Origin: Clostridia bacterium
GTDB lineage: Bacteria > Bacillota > Clostridia > Oscillospirales > Acutalibacteraceae
NCBI GenBank assembly: GCA_017624735.1
Contig: JAGAMK010000020.1
Location: 1-64,000, forward strand
DNA length: 64,000 nucleotides
Direction: 5' to 3'
The position numbers were made by a program, and so were the translations under genes. The notes beneath the pieces were generated by a model. It saw only the letters and a program-made list of their open reading frames with translations. It searched no databases and was not told the origin of the DNA. Shown here one piece after another: positions 33,109-41,536 of this stretch. Within the stretch, counting starts at the first letter, position 1. Each line of letters begins with the position of its first letter.

Positions 33109-34122
33109 ATGATTACAATGAATCAAAAACTTCGTGATGTCCGTGCAGACAGCGAGGCAAGTTTACGACTTGAAAGCTATTCATCCGTTCCCGAAATCAA
33201 CAGACTTCTTCGTCTTATGGAACCTTTTAAGTTCGGTACTCTTGAAAAACTTGCACCTAAAAATTTAAAGGGTTTTACAGAAGATTTGGTAAACTTTTTC
33301 AACGGAAAAGATAATGCGGTAAAAGTCAATGACCCTCGTAGCATCTTGCTCTGGGACGAAAAGAACATTCCACTTTATGACGGTAAAAGAAAACCATACA
33401 TAGTACCATTTTTATTAGAAAACAAGAAAGCCCCTGCCGTGGTGATTGCACCCGGTGGAGCATATCTAAATGTGTGTATGCAACATGAGGGTGTGGAGAT
33501 TGCCGAAAGGTTTAATCAACTTGGGTTCCACGCAATTATTGTGTGTTATCGTGTGTCACCTTGCCGTTATCCTTGCCCACAACTTGACTTTATCAGAGCC
33601 ATTCAGACTGTAAGAAGTAAAGCAGAAGAATGGGGAATAATAGAAAATCAAGTTATTGCAATGGGTTTTTCTGCAGGTGGACATCTTGCAACAAGCATCA
33701 GCGGTGTCCATGATGAATTAAGAGAAATGACGGGGGATTTATCCCATATAGACGGAAAGCCTAATGCCGTAATCGGTGGATATCCTATGATTGACCTTAA
33801 ATGTAAGGATTTTGGAATAACTTGTGACAAGATTTTTCTTGGTAAAAATTATAGCGAAGAATTATCACACAAATTGAGCGTGCAAAACCTTATTGATGAG
33901 AATTATCCACCAATGTTTCTTTTCTCAATGAAATATGACCCAATAGTCCCCGCCGAAACAAATTGTCTTGTTGCCGAAAAGGTGATGAATGAAAAAGGTG
34001 TGCCAAACGAGGTACATATTTACCGTGGTAATGTTCACGGATTTGCACTTGCCGATGGACTCGAAGCAGGACAATGGGTAAATCAGTCAATCGAATTCCT
34101 TAAAAAGAATAATGTAATATAA
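33109..34122 (+). CDS. Alpha/beta-hydrolase, acetyl-esterase type
   Basis: This 337-aa protein lacks a signal peptide. The oxyanion motif APGGAYLNV, nucleophile elbow GFSAGG, the Asp in YDPIVPAE and the histidine in NVHGFA form the catalytic set. It belongs to the BD-FAE/Aes group that deacylates small esters and acetylated sugars. A GGGGGA site precedes the start, 12 bases after the ylmH-like gene, so they may share a transcript. Confidence 0.8.
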   Translation: MITMNQKLRDVRADSEASLRLESYSSVPEINRLLRLMEPFKFGTLEKLAPKNLKGFTEDLVNFFNGKDNAVKVNDPRSILLWDEKNIPLYDGKRKPYIVPFLLENKKAPAVVIAPGGAYLNVCMQHEGVEIAERFNQLGFHAIIVCYRVSPCRYPCPQLDFIRAIQTVRSKAEEWGIIENQVIAMGFSAGGHLATSISGVHDELREMTGDLSHIDGKPNAVIGGYPMIDLKCKDFGITCDKIFLGKNYSEELSHKLSVQNLIDENYPPMFLFSMKYDPIVPAETNCLVAEKVMNEKGVPNEVHIYRGNVHGFALADGLEAGQWVNQSIEFLKKNNVI

Positions 34123-34129
34123 AATAAAA

Positions 34130-34182
34130 GGGGTCTCTCAATTAGGGATTTAACAGCCTTAAATCAATGATTGAGAGACCCC
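34130..34182. terminator. Bidirectional terminator
   Basis: A 13-bp perfect outer stem (34130-34142 with 34170-34182), and an inner GATTTAA/TTAAATC stem within the 27-base loop, lie between the esterase and the converging S-component gene. Confidence 0.8.
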
Positions 34183-34199
34183 AAACGAGTGGTCAATTT

Positions 34200-34811
34200 T
34201 TACTTGAATTTCTTTACTGCCTTTTCAACTGCAAATGCAACAGGTGGTGCGATAAGAGTTGTTGTAACAATCTCCATAACACCGTTGAGACCTACAAAGG
34301 CAATTAAGAATGCCATTAAATTTTCCGTGCCAGCTCTCATTCCCAATATAAAATCACTCTTGCCGAAGAAAATCATGAGGGATGCTATAAACAGAATGGT
34401 GTTAATTACAGGTGCAGAGAAACTTGCAATAATAACCGCAACACCTTTTTTGTGTTTTGTAAGTAATTTGTAAATCACTCCACAAAGATAACCCATAAGC
34501 ACTCTTGGTACAAGACACATTATAAATGTGTAAATTGGGTTAATCTGGAGTAAAGCTGCTCCAAATGGTGACATACCAAAGCACTGAACAAAACTTGAAA
34601 TACCGAATACAAGTCCTAAAAATGCTCCTGATTTTTCACCAAGGGTGATAGCACCTACTGCAACGGGTATCATAATAAAGGTCATTTCCACAGCACCTAA
34701 TCTAAGGTAGCCCACGGGGGTAAATGCCATAAGTACCACAATACTGGCAAGTACTGCATTTTGAGTAAGTACAAGAGTTTTTGCTTGTCTTACTCTTTTT
34801 GTTGTTTTCAT
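34200..34811 (-). CDS. panT: ECF S component, probable pantothenate transporter (PanT-like)
   Basis: This 203-aa membrane protein has about six helices and the family pattern of ECF S components (GYLRLGAVEMTFIMIPVAVGAITLGEKSGAFLG; PRVLMGYLCG). The immediate upstream neighbour on the same strand is coaX, which phosphorylates pantothenate, so pantothenate is the likely substrate. A GGAGG site is present. The general energizing components are not in the window. Confidence 0.75.
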   Translation of the reverse strand: MKTTKRVRQAKTLVLTQNAVLASIVVLMAFTPVGYLRLGAVEMTFIMIPVAVGAITLGEKSGAFLGLVFGISSFVQCFGMSPFGAALLQINPIYTFIMCLVPRVLMGYLCGVIYKLLTKHKKGVAVIIASFSAPVINTILFIASLMIFFGKSDFILGMRAGTENLMAFLIAFVGLNGVMEIVTTTLIAPPVAFAVEKAVKKFK

Positions 34812-34876
34812 TTATATTCCTCCTTGCTGTTGCTCACTATGGATGCAACGCAAATAATTGATGAAATAAATAGTAT

Positions 34877-35641
34877 TTAATTGTTCTTTTCGTAAATTGC
34901 TTTAAGTCCCTTTAAAATAAGGTGACGGTCGTATGTGATTTCTCGTTTACAAACAGGAGCTAAAAAGTAAGAAAGACCACCAGTTGCAATAATTGAGGCA
35001 GGTTCACCGAGTTCGTCTGCGAATCTGTCAAGAATACCATCAATCATAGCAGCAGTACCAAGTACAATACCACTCTGCATACTTTCAACTGTGTTTGTAC
35101 CACAAGCCTTTTTAGGTGGCTCAAGACTGATTGTAGGAAGAAGTGAACTTGTGTCAGTAAGTGCTTTAAGTGAAATTTGCACTCCGGGAGCAATCATACA
35201 ACCACGAAAACCTTTGTTTTTGTCGATAGCACATATTTTTGTGGCAGTACCAAGGTCGATTACAAATGCAGGGAGGGAATAACCTGCCACAGCACCAACT
35301 GCACCTGCTGCAAGGTCTGCACCAAGTTGTGCAGGGTTGTCAATTAAGATATTAAGACCTGTTTTAACTCCTGGAGATAAAATCAGAGCATCTTTTCCTG
35401 TAAGCTTTTTAATGGCATTTGTAACGGATTCTGTAATTTCAGGCACAACAGAGGAAATCACAACACCTGAAATGTCATTAAAATTAATTTTATGCATTAC
35501 AAAAATATTAGTGAAATCCATCGCATATTGGTCGTCGGTTTTCTGCCTTTCAGTTGCAAGTCTTGCGCTTACAGCAAGGTCATCACCCTTAAAAAGACCA
35601 ATGTTGATATTGGTATTTCCTATATCCATTGTAAGAAGCAT
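34877..35641 (-). CDS. coaX: Type III pantothenate kinase CoaX
   Basis: This 254-aa enzyme catalyses the first step of coenzyme A synthesis (pantothenate to 4'-phosphopantothenate). Typical motifs are the N-terminal MDIGNTNINIG phosphate loop, NPAQLGADLAAGAVGA, FVIDLGTATK and IATGGLSYFLAP. Length matches the family. AGGTGATAAT precedes the ATG. It lies 65 bases upstream of the PanT-like gene on the same strand. Confidence 0.95.
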   Translation of the reverse strand: MLLTMDIGNTNINIGLFKGDDLAVSARLATERQKTDDQYAMDFTNIFVMHKINFNDISGVVISSVVPEITESVTNAIKKLTGKDALILSPGVKTGLNILIDNPAQLGADLAAGAVGAVAGYSLPAFVIDLGTATKICAIDKNKGFRGCMIAPGVQISLKALTDTSSLLPTISLEPPKKACGTNTVESMQSGIVLGTAAMIDGILDRFADELGEPASIIATGGLSYFLAPVCKREITYDRHLILKGLKAIYEKNN

Positions 35642-35762
35642 ATTATCACCTCACAAAATCAATGAGAATATTATACTGCAAAATTAAGTAGTTGGCAAGA
35701 TTTTTATATAGCCATTTGTAGAATAGGCATAGTCGCTCTCTCTCAGAGGGAGCGAAGTGTTC

Positions 35763-35972
35763 CTATAAAATTTTGTGTTCTATTCTGATTTCTGTAACCT
35801 GTATTCTGTCATCTTCTTTTCTTTCTTCAAAATATTTACAAGCCTTGCAGTCTGCTTCACGATTTTTAAGTCCGGGATACGTGCAATGTCCGTGATCGAT
35901 TGGAGAAAATGACTTACCCAAGAAAACAAAATGGCGGATAAAATGCTCACAATTACGACAGATTTTTTCCAT
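35763..35972 (-). CDS. Small cysteine-rich protein
   Basis: This 69-aa protein has five cysteines arranged as CRNC, GHC and CKAC, the last pair followed by KYFEER, suggesting zinc or iron-sulphur binding. ATG 35972 is chosen because GAGGTGAT lies just upstream; GTG 35981 overlaps that site. I do not recognise a named family. A CGCTC-type hairpin (35734-35754) lies between it and coaX. Confidence 0.65.
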   Translation of the reverse strand: MEKICRNCEHFIRHFVFLGKSFSPIDHGHCTYPGLKNREADCKACKYFEERKEDDRIQVTEIRIEHKIL

Positions 35973-36054
35973 AAATATCACCTCAAAACAGATTATAGCA
36001 GAGTTTTTAAAAAAATTGATTTTTAGCCCAACTTGGTCTATAATGTTTTTGTAG

Positions 36055-36165
36055 GGGCAGGTCTCTGTGCCTGCCCGCGATATACAAGCTATTGCTTGTG
36101 CGATATATTCTAAACGTATGCGATATAAATTCCTGACGGAATTTGCGATATATTCACTTTGTGAA
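36055..36165. repeat. Palindrome array with GCGATATA spacers
   Basis: GGGCAGG/CCTGCCC (36055-36076) begins the block. Then GCGATATA occurs at 36077, 36100, 36120 and 36145, and three of the intervals between or after them hold small palindromes: CAAGC/GCTTG, AATTCC-tgac-GGAATT and TTCAC/GTGAA. The block ends just ahead of the ribosome site of the radical SAM gene. Confidence 0.65.
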
Positions 36166-36187
36166 TGTAATCAAAAGAGGTGAAACA

Positions 36188-37066
36188 ATGATTTGCAACC
36201 TATGTCCTCGAAAATGTAATGCAGAAAGAACTGAATATATTGGTAGTGGCTTTTGTAAAATGCCTTTGAATCCTGTTCTTGCCCGTGCGGATATTCATAA
36301 TTGGGAAGAGCCGTGCATAAGTGGTAAGAATGGCACGGGAGCAGTTTTCTTTTCGGGATGTTCATTAAAATGTTGTTTTTGTCAGAATTATCCCATAAGC
36401 CACGAAAACAAAGGTGAAATCATAACCACCGACCGTCTTGTTGAGATAATCAAAGAACTTGAAAACAAAGGCGTTCACACAATTGATCTTGTAAACCCAA
36501 CTCATTTCTCGCATATTATAATTGATGCACTAAAAACATATAAACCGAAAGTACCAGTTGTGTACAACAGTTCAGGATATGATAGTGTTGAAACCCTTAA
36601 ACAGTTGGAAGGTCTTGTTGATGTTTACTTACCCGATTTAAAATATTTCAGTAGTGAAAAGTCACAAAAGTATGCTAAATGTCCCGACTATTTTGAAAAA
36701 ACAAGCCGTGCGATTCTTGAGATGCACCGTCAACAACCAAAAACTATAATTGAAAATGGTATAATTCAAAAAGGGCTTATTATTCGACATTTAATTCTTC
36801 CTGCAAACATTGATGAAAGCAAAAATATCCTTTTATGGATAAGTGAAAACCTGCCGAAAGATACATATATAAGCCTTATGAGTCAATATACACCTTATGG
36901 GGATATTGAAGGTTTTAAAGAGTTAAACCGCAGGCTTACAACCGCGGAATATAACAAGGTTGTTGACTTTTTCATCGATATCGGACTCCAAAATGGCTTT
37001 ATGCAGGAAAAATCATCGGCAAAGACGGATTTTATACCCGATTTTGATATGACAGGTGTAAAATAA
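36188..37066 (+). CDS. Radical SAM protein, PflA-like (AmmeMemoRadiSam-related)
   Basis: This protein has 292 aa. The radical SAM motif CxxxCxxC is in GCSLKCCFCQNYPIS near residues 58-72. An N-terminal CNLCPRKC pair with a later C (GSGFCKMP) would bind a further cluster or zinc, as in the pyruvate-formate-lyase-activase-like YgiQ/PflX group. The substrate is unknown. ATG 36188 is chosen because GAGGTGAAAC lies upstream; an earlier ATG at 36143 falls inside the palindrome array. Confidence 0.8.
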   Translation: MICNLCPRKCNAERTEYIGSGFCKMPLNPVLARADIHNWEEPCISGKNGTGAVFFSGCSLKCCFCQNYPISHENKGEIITTDRLVEIIKELENKGVHTIDLVNPTHFSHIIIDALKTYKPKVPVVYNSSGYDSVETLKQLEGLVDVYLPDLKYFSSEKSQKYAKCPDYFEKTSRAILEMHRQQPKTIIENGIIQKGLIIRHLILPANIDESKNILLWISENLPKDTYISLMSQYTPYGDIEGFKELNRRLTTAEYNKVVDFFIDIGLQNGFMQEKSSAKTDFIPDFDMTGVK

Positions 37067-37132
37067 TATTGCAATACATAATAAATGATGTTAGAATATT
37101 AAATCATAAATTAATGAAAGAAGGATTTTAAA

Positions 37133-37591
37133 ATGAAAGGATTTCTCAAAGAATTCAAAGAATTTGCTATGCGTGGTAACGTAATTGACCTTGCAGTCGG
37201 TGTTATCATTGGTGGTGCATTCCAGAAAATCATCAACTCTCTCGTAAACGACATTATTATGCCTCTTATCGGCCTTGCATTAAAGGGCAGTGACTTTGCA
37301 TCAAAGTTTATCGCTCTTGACGGTGGCGAATATGCATCCATTGAAGAAGCAACAGAAGCAGGCGCTGCACTTCTTACATATGGTAACTTTATTGCGGTTA
37401 TTCTTGACTTTATCATTGTTGCTTTTGTAATTTTCTGCCTTGTTAAGGGTATCAATACAATAAGAGCAAAGACAGCAAAAGCGGAAGAAGTTGTAGAAGA
37501 GGCTCCAACAACAAAAGTTTGCCCATTCTGTAAGAGCGAAATCGCAATTGATGCTACAAAGTGCTGCCACTGTACATCTGACGTTGAATAA
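37133..37591 (+). CDS. mscL: Large-conductance mechanosensitive channel MscL with zinc-ribbon tail
   Basis: This 152-aa membrane channel opens under hypo-osmotic stress. The N-terminal amphipathic helix and TM1 (FLKEFKEFAMRGNVIDLAVGVIIGGAF) and TM2 (GNFIAVILDFIIVAFVIFCLVKG) are typical. A C-terminal zinc-ribbon-like segment, C130, C133, C144/C145 and C147 (VCPFCKSE, CCHC), replaces the usual coiled tail. AAGGA precedes the ATG. proC starts two bases after its stop. Confidence 0.9.
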   Translation: MKGFLKEFKEFAMRGNVIDLAVGVIIGGAFQKIINSLVNDIIMPLIGLALKGSDFASKFIALDGGEYASIEEATEAGAALLTYGNFIAVILDFIIVAFVIFCLVKGINTIRAKTAKAEEVVEEAPTTKVCPFCKSEIAIDATKCCHCTSDVE

Positions 37592-37593
37592 TT

Positions 37594-38394
37594 ATGTATA
37601 AACTTGGTTTTATCGGTTGCGGTAATATGGCAACTGCCATAATGAATGGTGCAGTTAAATCTGGTTTTCTTAATGGTGAAGATATCTGCGTTTTTGATGT
37701 AGATACTGCGAAAGCGGAAGCTCTTAAAGAGACTTTAGGTGTTAATGTGCTTGTATCTGCAAGTTCAGTTGCTGAAAATTCTTATGCAGTTGTTTTGGCT
37801 ATTAAACCACAGGTTTTCCCTGCTGTTTTACCGCAAATTAAAGATAGCGTTAGCAAAAACGATACTGCAATTATCTCCATTGGTGCAGGAAAAACTCTTA
37901 ATTATATCAGCTCGTTTTTCGAAGATTACACACCTGTTGTCCGTGTTATGCCAAATATCAACGCAAAAGTTGGTGCATCAATGAGTGCAGTCTGTGGAAA
38001 CGAAAATGTTGATGACGACTTATTGTTTTTCACCAAAGAACTTTGCAAGTCTTTTGGTGATGTTATAGAACTTCCTGAAAGTCAGTTTTCAATATTTGGC
38101 GTAATAGCAGGTTGCTCTCCTGCTTATGCTTTTATGTTTATTGACTCAATGGCTCGTGGTGCAGTTCTTAATGGAATGAGTAAGGAACAAGCACTTAAAA
38201 TCTCCGCACAGGCAGTTTTAGGTAGCGCAAAAATGATGCTCGAAAGCGAAGAAAATCCATGGGCGCTCATTAATTCCGTTTGCTCACCAGGTGGCACAAC
38301 TATTGAGGGTATTGCAACTTTGCAGAAAGAAAATTTTGATACAGCAGTTATGAATGCGGTGCAATCATCATACGAAAAAGATAAAAAACTTTAA
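37594..38394 (+). CDS. proC: Pyrroline-5-carboxylate reductase ProC
   Basis: This 266-aa enzyme performs the last step of proline synthesis with NADPH. The Rossmann opening GFIGCGNMATAIMNG, AIKPQVFP, and the C-terminal CSPGGTTIEGIATL motif are diagnostic. It is coupled to mscL (two-base gap) and followed twelve bases later by the MIF-like gene. Confidence 0.95.
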   Translation: MYKLGFIGCGNMATAIMNGAVKSGFLNGEDICVFDVDTAKAEALKETLGVNVLVSASSVAENSYAVVLAIKPQVFPAVLPQIKDSVSKNDTAIISIGAGKTLNYISSFFEDYTPVVRVMPNINAKVGASMSAVCGNENVDDDLLFFTKELCKSFGDVIELPESQFSIFGVIAGCSPAYAFMFIDSMARGAVLNGMSKEQALKISAQAVLGSAKMMLESEENPWALINSVCSPGGTTIEGIATLQKENFDTAVMNAVQSSYEKDKKL

Positions 38395-38406
38395 GGTGGA
38401 ATTATT

Positions 38407-38748
38407 ATGCCATATATTGACATCAGCACAAATGCAACATTGAGTAGCGAACAACTTGATAATATAAAACACCTTTGCGGACGTGCAATTTCACTTATCC
38501 CGGGGAAAAGTGAGCAGTATCTCATGGTGAAGATTACGGATAAAGCTAATCTCTGGTTTCAAGGTGATGAGTCAACGGCAGCTATGGTGGAGATAAGCCT
38601 TTTTGGTAAGGCGTCAAGGGAAAGTTGTGAATCTCTTACAAAGGAAATCTGTGGCATTTTAGAGCGTGAGGCAGATATACCACCCCAAAGGACTTATGTG
38701 AAGTATCAGTTTGTTGATAACTGGGGATACAATAGGTTTATGTTTTAA
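38407..38748 (+). CDS. MIF-like tautomerase-superfamily protein
   Basis: This 113-aa protein is similar to the macrophage migration inhibitory factor / phenylpyruvate tautomerase family. It has MPYIDISTN (Pro at position 2 after the initiator), LMVKITDKANLWFQGD, ISLFGKASRESCESLTKEICGIL and a final NWGYNRF. Pro1 is the usual catalytic base. The physiological substrate is unknown. AAGGTGG precedes the start. Confidence 0.75.
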   Translation: MPYIDISTNATLSSEQLDNIKHLCGRAISLIPGKSEQYLMVKITDKANLWFQGDESTAAMVEISLFGKASRESCESLTKEICGILEREADIPPQRTYVKYQFVDNWGYNRFMF

Positions 38749-38759
38749 GGTAAAAGAAA

Positions 38760-38781
38760 CGGACTACATTTTTGTAGTCCG
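38760..38781. terminator. Bidirectional terminator between the MIF-like gene and cysK
   Basis: A perfect 8-bp stem (CGGACTAC with GTAGTCCG), six-base loop, T-runs on both strands, between converging genes. Confidence 0.85.
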
Positions 38782-38787
38782 TCATTT

Positions 38788-39708
38788 TTATTCAAATAAC
38801 TGTGTGGATAGATATCTGTCACCCAAATCAGGAAGGAGGACAACTATTGTCTTTCCTTCTTCTTTTTTTGCTTTGCGGATTGCAACATAAAGTGCAGCAC
38901 CTGAAGAAATACCAACCAGCACGCCCTCATTCTTTGCAAGGAGTCGAGATGCAGAGAATGCCTCGTCTCCTGTAACAGTTACAACTTCATCTATTATATT
39001 TGTATTTAAAACATCGGGGACAAATCCTGCACCGATGCCTTGTAACGGATGTGCACCTGCCTTACCTCCTGAAAGAACAGGGGAGTCAGACGGCTCGATA
39101 CCAATGATTTTGATATTTGAATTTTTACTTTTAAGATATTCACCAGTACCTGTAATTGTGCCACCTGTACCAACACCTGCAACAAAAAAGTCAACTGTTC
39201 CGTCGGTATCTTCCCAGATTTCAGGACCTGTTGTTTCAAAATGAGCCTTTGGATTTGATGGGTTGACAAATTGTCCTGCAACAACACTGTGGGGGATTTC
39301 ACGGGCAAGTTTTTCGGCTTTTTCTATTGCACCATTCATACCCTTGCTACCGTCAGTAAGAACTAATTCCGCACCATAAGCGGCAATCAGTTTTCTACGT
39401 TCAACGGACATTGTTTCGGGCATAGTAATAATGAGTTTATATCCCTTTGATGCAGCAACACTTGCAAGACCGATTCCCGTATTTCCGCTTGTAGGCTCAA
39501 TAATAACAGAGCCCTTTTTAAGAATGCCTTTTTCTTCGGCATCTTCAATCATTTTAAGTGCAACTCTGTCTTTGACACTTCCTGCGGGGTTAAAGTATTC
39601 AAGTTTAGCATAGATTCTGCTTTTAAGTCCAAGTTCTTTTTCTATGTTGGTAAGTTCTAAAAGAGGAGTTTTCCCGATTAGTTGAGAAACACTTTTATAA
39701 ACATTCAT
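38788..39708 (-). CDS. cysK: Cysteine synthase A (O-acetylserine sulfhydrylase)
   Basis: This 306-aa PLP enzyme makes cysteine from O-acetylserine and sulfide. The PLP lysine is in PAGSVKDRVA, the substrate loop is PTSGNTGIG, the phosphate-binding GTGGTITG is present, and the C-terminal GISSGAAL is intact. ATG 39708 is chosen because GGAGG lies nine bases upstream. It is single on the minus strand. Confidence 0.95.
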   Translation of the reverse strand: MNVYKSVSQLIGKTPLLELTNIEKELGLKSRIYAKLEYFNPAGSVKDRVALKMIEDAEEKGILKKGSVIIEPTSGNTGIGLASVAASKGYKLIITMPETMSVERRKLIAAYGAELVLTDGSKGMNGAIEKAEKLAREIPHSVVAGQFVNPSNPKAHFETTGPEIWEDTDGTVDFFVAGVGTGGTITGTGEYLKSKNSNIKIIGIEPSDSPVLSGGKAGAHPLQGIGAGFVPDVLNTNIIDEVVTVTGDEAFSASRLLAKNEGVLVGISSGAALYVAIRKAKKEEGKTIVVLLPDLGDRYLSTQLFE

Positions 39709-39772
39709 TTTTGCTACCTCCACAAAATTCTGAAACCATTATATAATATTATATGTTCTTTTGCAAGAAAAA

Positions 39773-39800
39773 CAGCCTGTAAGGTTTCCCTCACAGGCTG
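39773..39800 (-). terminator. Terminator of the amino-acid permease gene
   Basis: An 8-bp stem (CAGCCTGT with ACAGGCTG) with a 12-base loop, followed on the minus strand by TTTTTC. Confidence 0.75.
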
Positions 39801-39816
39801 GATTTTTATGTATATC

Positions 39817-41361
39817 TTATTTTGATTTCTTTTTCTTTGGGTTCATAAGGAGCATACCGATTGCCATGATTACAGCGAATACGATAAGGTAGAAAAGAAC
39901 TGGGCAAGAGAAACCTGCACCTGCTTCTTTTGCTGCTTTATAAGGTAAATAACCATGTGAGTAGATTGCAGCAAATACCATGAATGCAGAACCGATAATT
40001 CCAAGTGCTGGGAGAACAAATCTCTTAACAGCAGGGAGTTTCTTTTCTTTTCTCATGAACTGAATGAACATTGGAATGTAAAGGGCATAGATTGTGATGA
40101 TTGGAAGTTCTGATGAGTCAAAGCTAAACTTGCCGAACCAGTCTGATGCGTTAAAGTTGAATAATCCTCCAATTGTTGATGTAGCAGCTGCAAGGTCAGC
40201 GTCATTGTGTACAGTTGCCAAATTTGCACCATAGAAATAAACAAGCCAAGCACCAATGATTACAAGACCAACGATACATGAGTTTGAAGGCATACCTGAT
40301 GCTGGGTCAACCTGCTTCATAAGGTCAGCCTTTGGACCATAGCCACGAACTGAAATTGAGTACATACCACGGATACAACCGATGAGAAGACCGTTAAGAG
40401 TGCCAAGGCAAGAAATTGCAACAAAGAGATTGAGAATATTACCAATAACATTACCAAAAACATTAACAAAGGCAACAGGAGCACCTTTTGATGCATCCTT
40501 AAGAACTTCAACAGGAGCACCACCTGCAATACCAATGTAGTAGAAAAGGTAGATTGCGATAATAATTATACCACCAAGGATAAGTGCGATTGGAAGATTC
40601 TTTTTAGAATTTTTGATTTCTGAGTTGATTGATGTAGCAAGAATCCAACCTTCGTAAGCAAAAGCAGTAGCAACAACTGCGCCGAAAAGAAGTGAGAAAT
40701 TGCCTGTGCTTGTTTCAAAGTTAGCACCAAGCATTGAAGGACCTGCATCGACCGGTTCACCTGCTATATTGTGTGTAAGACCATAAACTGTGCCAACAAC
40801 AGCCATTAAAAGAAGTGGGATAAGCTTAATGAATGTAGCACTAATCTGGAGCTTACCTGCAAGTTTTGAAGAAAGTGTGTTAATAGCAAAAACACAGATA
40901 AGAATGAATCCTGCAAGTAAGAATGTTTCTGAACTGCTTACAGGGCCCGCACCAGCGATTGGAGCTGTGAGAGTTAAATTAGGGTTTACAGATACCAAGA
41001 ATGTAAGGAAATATCTTGCAGTAAGCCATGCAAGAACAGATGTCATTGCTGGAGTGTAAATTGTTGTTGCAAACCAACCCATAAAGTAAGCATATTTGTT
41101 ACCTATTGTTGCTTCTGCATAGTCAACAAGTCCGTTAACCTTTTCGTATTGCTGAGCCATTACACAGAATGCGAGAACGCAGCAAATCATAACTACGCCA
41201 CCGATAATCCATGCAATAATACCCATTGGCATATCGCCACCTGTTTTATCAAGAATTGCTTGTGCTTTAAAGAAAACACCTGAGCCAACAACAGTACCTA
41301 CAACCATGCAGATAGCCATTAAAAGCCCATATTGCTTTTTAAGTCCGTTTCCATTTTCCAT
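39817..41361 (-). CDS. APC-superfamily amino-acid permease
   Basis: This 514-aa membrane protein has 12 or more predicted helices. The TM1 signature MVVGTVVGSGVFFKAQAI is typical of APC transporters (LAT-like subgroup), and ATAFAYEGWILATSINSEIKN corresponds to the TM6 region. The substrate is unknown. ATG 41361 is chosen with GGAAGGA upstream; an in-frame TTG at 41385 lies before that site. Confidence 0.85.
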   Translation of the reverse strand: MENGNGLKKQYGLLMAICMVVGTVVGSGVFFKAQAILDKTGGDMPMGIIAWIIGGVVMICCVLAFCVMAQQYEKVNGLVDYAEATIGNKYAYFMGWFATTIYTPAMTSVLAWLTARYFLTFLVSVNPNLTLTAPIAGAGPVSSSETFLLAGFILICVFAINTLSSKLAGKLQISATFIKLIPLLLMAVVGTVYGLTHNIAGEPVDAGPSMLGANFETSTGNFSLLFGAVVATAFAYEGWILATSINSEIKNSKKNLPIALILGGIIIIAIYLFYYIGIAGGAPVEVLKDASKGAPVAFVNVFGNVIGNILNLFVAISCLGTLNGLLIGCIRGMYSISVRGYGPKADLMKQVDPASGMPSNSCIVGLVIIGAWLVYFYGANLATVHNDADLAAATSTIGGLFNFNASDWFGKFSFDSSELPIITIYALYIPMFIQFMRKEKKLPAVKRFVLPALGIIGSAFMVFAAIYSHGYLPYKAAKEAGAGFSCPVLFYLIVFAVIMAIGMLLMNPKKKKSK

Positions 41362-41486
41362 AGGGAAACCATCCTTCCTTTTCAATTTATAATTGATTAT
41401 ATTCCTTTTATCTCAAAATGTAAAGATAATTTTTCACTTTTCTTCTTTAATATAGTAAAGTTTTACACTTTATCTTGCACAAGTGA

Positions 41487-41515
41487 TTGATAATTTGATT
41501 TAGGTATAGTAAAAT
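41487..41515 (+). promoter_or_regulatory. Putative promoter of the GH35 gene
   Basis: TTGATA (41487-41492) and TAAAAT (41510-41515) with a 17-base spacer, 21 bases before the start codon. Confidence 0.5.
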
Positions 41516-41536
41516 ATTCTAAATAGGAGTGGTATT

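Noticed and set aside
36077..36152. CRISPR-like spaced repeats (GCGATATA x4)
   Set aside because: The repeats are only eight bases, and most of the units between them are small palindromes with no sign of spacer character; no cas gene is nearby.
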